Shown piece after piece: positions 61,618 to 64,000 of a stretch of DNA of 64,000 nucleotides (its first letter is position 1; each line of letters starts with the position of its first letter). The stretch lies in assembly GCF_900111365.1 (NCBI RefSeq), contig NZ_FOGZ01000010.1, positions 1 through 64,000 of the forward strand, written 5' to 3'. The translations under genes were made by a program, and so were the position numbers. Below the pieces are notes generated by a model. It had not been told where the DNA came from, did no database searches, and worked only from the letters and a program-made list of their open reading frames with translations. Source of the stretch: Propionibacterium cyclohexanicum (GTDB lineage Bacteria > Actinomycetota > Actinomycetes > Propionibacteriales > Propionibacteriaceae).

Positions 61618-62858
61618 GCACCCAGCACAATCTCGGCACCGTCATTCGTTTCGAGGTGACCCGTGCGCTGGCCAAGCGCAGCTTCTGGCTCGCGACGCTG
61701 GCGATGCCGGCGTTCATCGCGCTCGTCATGGTGCTGCAGATCGGATCGAGCTCGTCGATCTCGGACCAGACCCAGGGGCAGGCGTCCGCCCACATCAACT
61801 TCGCCTATGTCGACGACTCCGGCCTCGTCAATCCGCAGATCGCGTCGGCGGCCGGGGGCACGCGCATCGCCGACCAGAACGTGGGGGTGGAGCAGGTGCG
61901 TTCGGGCGCTCTCGACGCGTTCGTGCACTATCCGGCCGATCCTTCCAGCCAGCCTGTGCAGATCTCGGGACGCGATGTCGGCATGTTCGCTTCCGGCAAG
62001 TACGAGGCGGTCGCCAAATCGGTGCTCACCGCGAGCGTGAGCGCCAAGATCGGCGATCCCCGGCTGGCGGCGATCAGCTCCGGGCAGATCAACTCGGTGA
62101 CCACCACCTATAAGGACGGTGCCGTATCGGGTGGCCTGCGGGAGGCGCTGCCTGCGCTGCTGTTCCCGGTGCTGTTCCTGCTCGCCATCATGCTGCTGGG
62201 CAACCAGATGCTCTCGGCCACCCTGGAGGAGAAGGAGAACCGCGTCACCGAGATGATCCTCACCACCATCGAACCGGACCGGCTCATCGTCGGCAAGATC
62301 ATCTCGCTGTTCATCGTGGGATTCGTGCAGTTTCTGGTGTTCTCGGTACCGACAGTGCTCGGCTATATCGCGTTCCGTGATCGGATGAGCCTGCCCAATA
62401 TCGATCTGTCCACCCTGGTCTTCTCGCCCTCGCGCCTCATCATCGGTTTCCTGCTGCTGCTCGGGGGCTTCGCGCTGGTGGCCGGCTCGCTCGTCGCGCT
62501 CGGAGCCGTGATGCCCACCGCCAAGGATGCCGGCCCGGTCTTCAGCGCAATGATCCTGCTCGTCTTCATGCCGCTGTATGCCAGCGCCTTGATCATCAGC
62601 GATCCCAGTGCGCTCATCGTCCGCTTCTTCAGTATCTTCCCCTATTCGGCGCCGCTCACCGCCATGGCACGCAATGCCCTGGGGACTCTGCCGGTGACCA
62701 CCGCCATCGCCACTATTGTCTGGCTGTTCGCTCTCGCCGCCGTCGCATTGGTGGCGGCGGTGCGGCTGTTCAAGTACGGCTCGCTGTCGTACGGGCAGCG
62801 CTTGAGCCTGCGCACCCTGCTGCCCGGTGGCCGCGAGCGTGGCGGGGCGCGCGGCTGA
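61614..62858 (+). CDS. ABC-2 type exporter permease (NatB/YhaP-like)
   Basis: The 414-residue protein has an N-terminal helix (FEVTRALAKRSFWLATLAMPAFIALVMVLQIG), a large extracytoplasmic domain (about 45-175) and five or six C-terminal helices, with LSATLEEKENRVTEMILTTIEPDRLIVGKI as the family's conserved coupling segment. NatAB-type systems extrude Na+ or peptides/antibiotics; the substrate is not predictable. The GTG overlaps the ATPase stop (GTGA). Confidence 0.92.
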   Translation: MSTQHNLGTVIRFEVTRALAKRSFWLATLAMPAFIALVMVLQIGSSSSISDQTQGQASAHINFAYVDDSGLVNPQIASAAGGTRIADQNVGVEQVRSGALDAFVHYPADPSSQPVQISGRDVGMFASGKYEAVAKSVLTASVSAKIGDPRLAAISSGQINSVTTTYKDGAVSGGLREALPALLFPVLFLLAIMLLGNQMLSATLEEKENRVTEMILTTIEPDRLIVGKIISLFIVGFVQFLVFSVPTVLGYIAFRDRMSLPNIDLSTLVFSPSRLIIGFLLLLGGFALVAGSLVALGAVMPTAKDAGPVFSAMILLVFMPLYASALIISDPSALIVRFFSIFPYSAPLTAMARNALGTLPVTTAIATIVWLFALAAVALVAAVRLFKYGSLSYGQRLSLRTLLPGGRERGGARG

Positions 62859-62918
62859 ACCGTGCGTCCCGATGCTCAACGGCCCGGTTCATCCCCCAGC
62901 GACTCGCAGGGGTAAGCC

Positions 62919-64000
62919 ATGGCCGGAGATCAGACAGCGATTGATTCACGCCAGCTGAGCACAATGATCGGCAACGGCTCACTCGCCGATGCGTCGGTGA
63001 GTTTGTCCGGGCAGTCCGCCGGCTCACTGGTCGGCACGCTCAGCGAGTTGCCCGCCACCGAGCAGGCCGTTGCCTTCCAGCTGCTGGCCAAGGACACGGC
63101 GATGGACGTCTTCGAGTGCCTCGATGCGGGCCTGCAGAAACCCCTGGTCCGGGCACTGCACGACGAAGAAGTCACCGAGGTCTTCTCGGCACTCGACCCG
63201 GACGATCGCGCCCGCCTGGTCGAGGAGTTGCCGGCAAAGGTCGCCAAGCGGCTCATCGCCGATCTGTCACCCCACGAACGGACGCGGACGGCCGTGGTGC
63301 TCGGATATCCCGCCGATTCGGTCGGCCGCTTCGTCCATGAGCAGACTGTTGCCGTGCATCCTGGGGACACGGCCGCGCAGGTGATCGCCCAGCTGCACGA
63401 GCGCGCCGGGGACGCGACCGACTTCGAGACGATGGCCGTCATCGATGCCCGGCGGACGGTGGTGGGCCTGCTCCACCCGCGAGCCGTGTTCGCCGCCGGG
63501 CCCGGCACACCGGTGGCGGAGCTGTCCGCCCCGCCACTGGGCGCCGAGGTCACACAGCTTGCCACGGGGGCGGCCCGCGATCTCCTGCGGAATCGGCTGA
63601 GTGCGCTCCCGCTGGTGGACAGCGAGCGGCGACTGGTCGGCATGCTCGGGCTCACCGACGCGGCCCTCGTCCTCGACGAGTCAGCAGCCGAGGACGCCGC
63701 CTTCGCGGGTGCCAGCAGCCCCATCCGCCGGCCCTATCTGCATACCCCTTTCCTGTATCTGGCCCGTTCGCGCATCGTGTGGCTGTTCGTGCCGGCGATC
63801 TCGGCGATTCTCACCGTCAACGTGTTGTCGATCTTCGAGGACACGCTGGCGAAACGGGTGGAGCTGGCATTGTTCATCCCCCTGCTCACCGGGGTGGGAG
63901 GCAACACCGGCTCCCAGGCTGAAGTGACCGTCACCAGGGCGCTGGCAATGGGGGATGCTTCCCCCAAGGACCTGCTGGCCGTTGCCTGGAAGGAACTGCG
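62919..64000 (+). CDS. mgtE: magnesium transporter MgtE, 3' end outside window
   Basis: About 360 residues are visible; the gene runs off the right edge. The N-terminal helical repeat domain (LSELPATEQAVAFQLL, FSALDPDDRARLVEELPAKVAKRLIADLSPHERTRTAVVLGYPADSVGRFV) is followed by a CBS pair and the first membrane helices, with GVGGNTGSQAEVTVTRALAMGD, the MgtE pore motif. It imports Mg2+, gated by the cytosolic domains. The ATG follows AGGGG. No Mg2+ riboswitch is seen in the short gap after the ABC exporter. Confidence 0.93.
   Translation, partial: MAGDQTAIDSRQLSTMIGNGSLADASVSLSGQSAGSLVGTLSELPATEQAVAFQLLAKDTAMDVFECLDAGLQKPLVRALHDEEVTEVFSALDPDDRARLVEELPAKVAKRLIADLSPHERTRTAVVLGYPADSVGRFVHEQTVAVHPGDTAAQVIAQLHERAGDATDFETMAVIDARRTVVGLLHPRAVFAAGPGTPVAELSAPPLGAEVTQLATGAARDLLRNRLSALPLVDSERRLVGMLGLTDAALVLDESAAEDAAFAGASSPIRRPYLHTPFLYLARSRIVWLFVPAISAILTVNVLSIFEDTLAKRVELALFIPLLTGVGGNTGSQAEVTVTRALAMGDASPKDLLAVAWKEL

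Overview
The window is GC-rich (mid-60s per cent by eye) with many GTG starts, ATGA/GTGA overlaps and several probably leaderless genes, as expected of an actinobacterium. The gene set points to the Propionibacteriaceae, probably Propionibacterium or a close relative. It includes a 505-residue succinyl-CoA:acetate-type CoA-transferase with Glu at 294, pyruvate phosphate dikinase beside its regulatory protein, a stand-alone 257-residue CobA, and a cobalamin riboswitch on a BtuFCD-type importer. The genus is inference; no database search was possible.

Layout. 0-11.9 kb: tRNA-Gly(CCC), a HAD phosphatase, the CoA-transferase, a DUF1015 protein, a GNAT acetyltransferase, an LssY-C membrane protein, a GntR regulator, an aldo/keto reductase coupled to an rRNA-type methyltransferase, and a MATE exporter. 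11.9-15.1 kb: a three-gene corrinoid ABC importer behind a cobalamin riboswitch. 15.2-21.4 kb: PPDK regulatory protein, PPDK with a strong terminator, and a zinc-ribbon/FHA protein. 21.5-25.3 kb: a small GNAT, a nucleoside hydrolase-ribokinase pair, and a quinone-oxidoreductase-like enzyme behind an HxlR regulator. 25.6-32.4 kb: a five-gene metal cluster (FecCD permease, ATPase, binding protein, two CydDC-like half-transporters) preceded by an AT-rich Fur/Zur-like box. 32.5-35.4 kb: OmpR-type two-component system and a DoxX protein. 35.5-38.8 kb: a methionine-type ABC importer (MetQ-MetN-MetI) preceded by a promoter, a Met/Cys-rich leader peptide and a terminator, which together look like a ribosome-mediated attenuator. 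38.8-44.8 kb: an M50-like membrane protein, an HxlR/NAD(P)-binding protein pair, an anchored secreted protein, a GH64-like protein and a membrane alpha/beta hydrolase. 44.8-46.1 kb: a decay zone with a UmuC C-terminal remnant and an internally deleted IS3 element. 46.1-49.9 kb: glycosyltransferase and glycogen-debranching-like enzyme transcribed divergently, with a MerR regulator after the latter and a repeated operator-like motif between them. 50.0-54.8 kb: cobA, a ketopantoate-reductase-like protein, an Old Yellow Enzyme homologue, a VOC protein and a ProC homologue. 54.8-58.2 kb: a polar amino-acid ABC importer of clearly lower GC, with gene debris upstream. 58.3-64 kb: MFS exporter/MarR pair, NatAB-like ABC exporter, and a truncated mgtE.

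The most interesting item is the candidate attenuator at about 35561-35800. Its leader peptide carries Met-Met-Met, Cys-Cys and further Met/Cys codons just before a terminator whose 5' arm can instead pair with the last leader codons, directly upstream of a methionine-type transporter.
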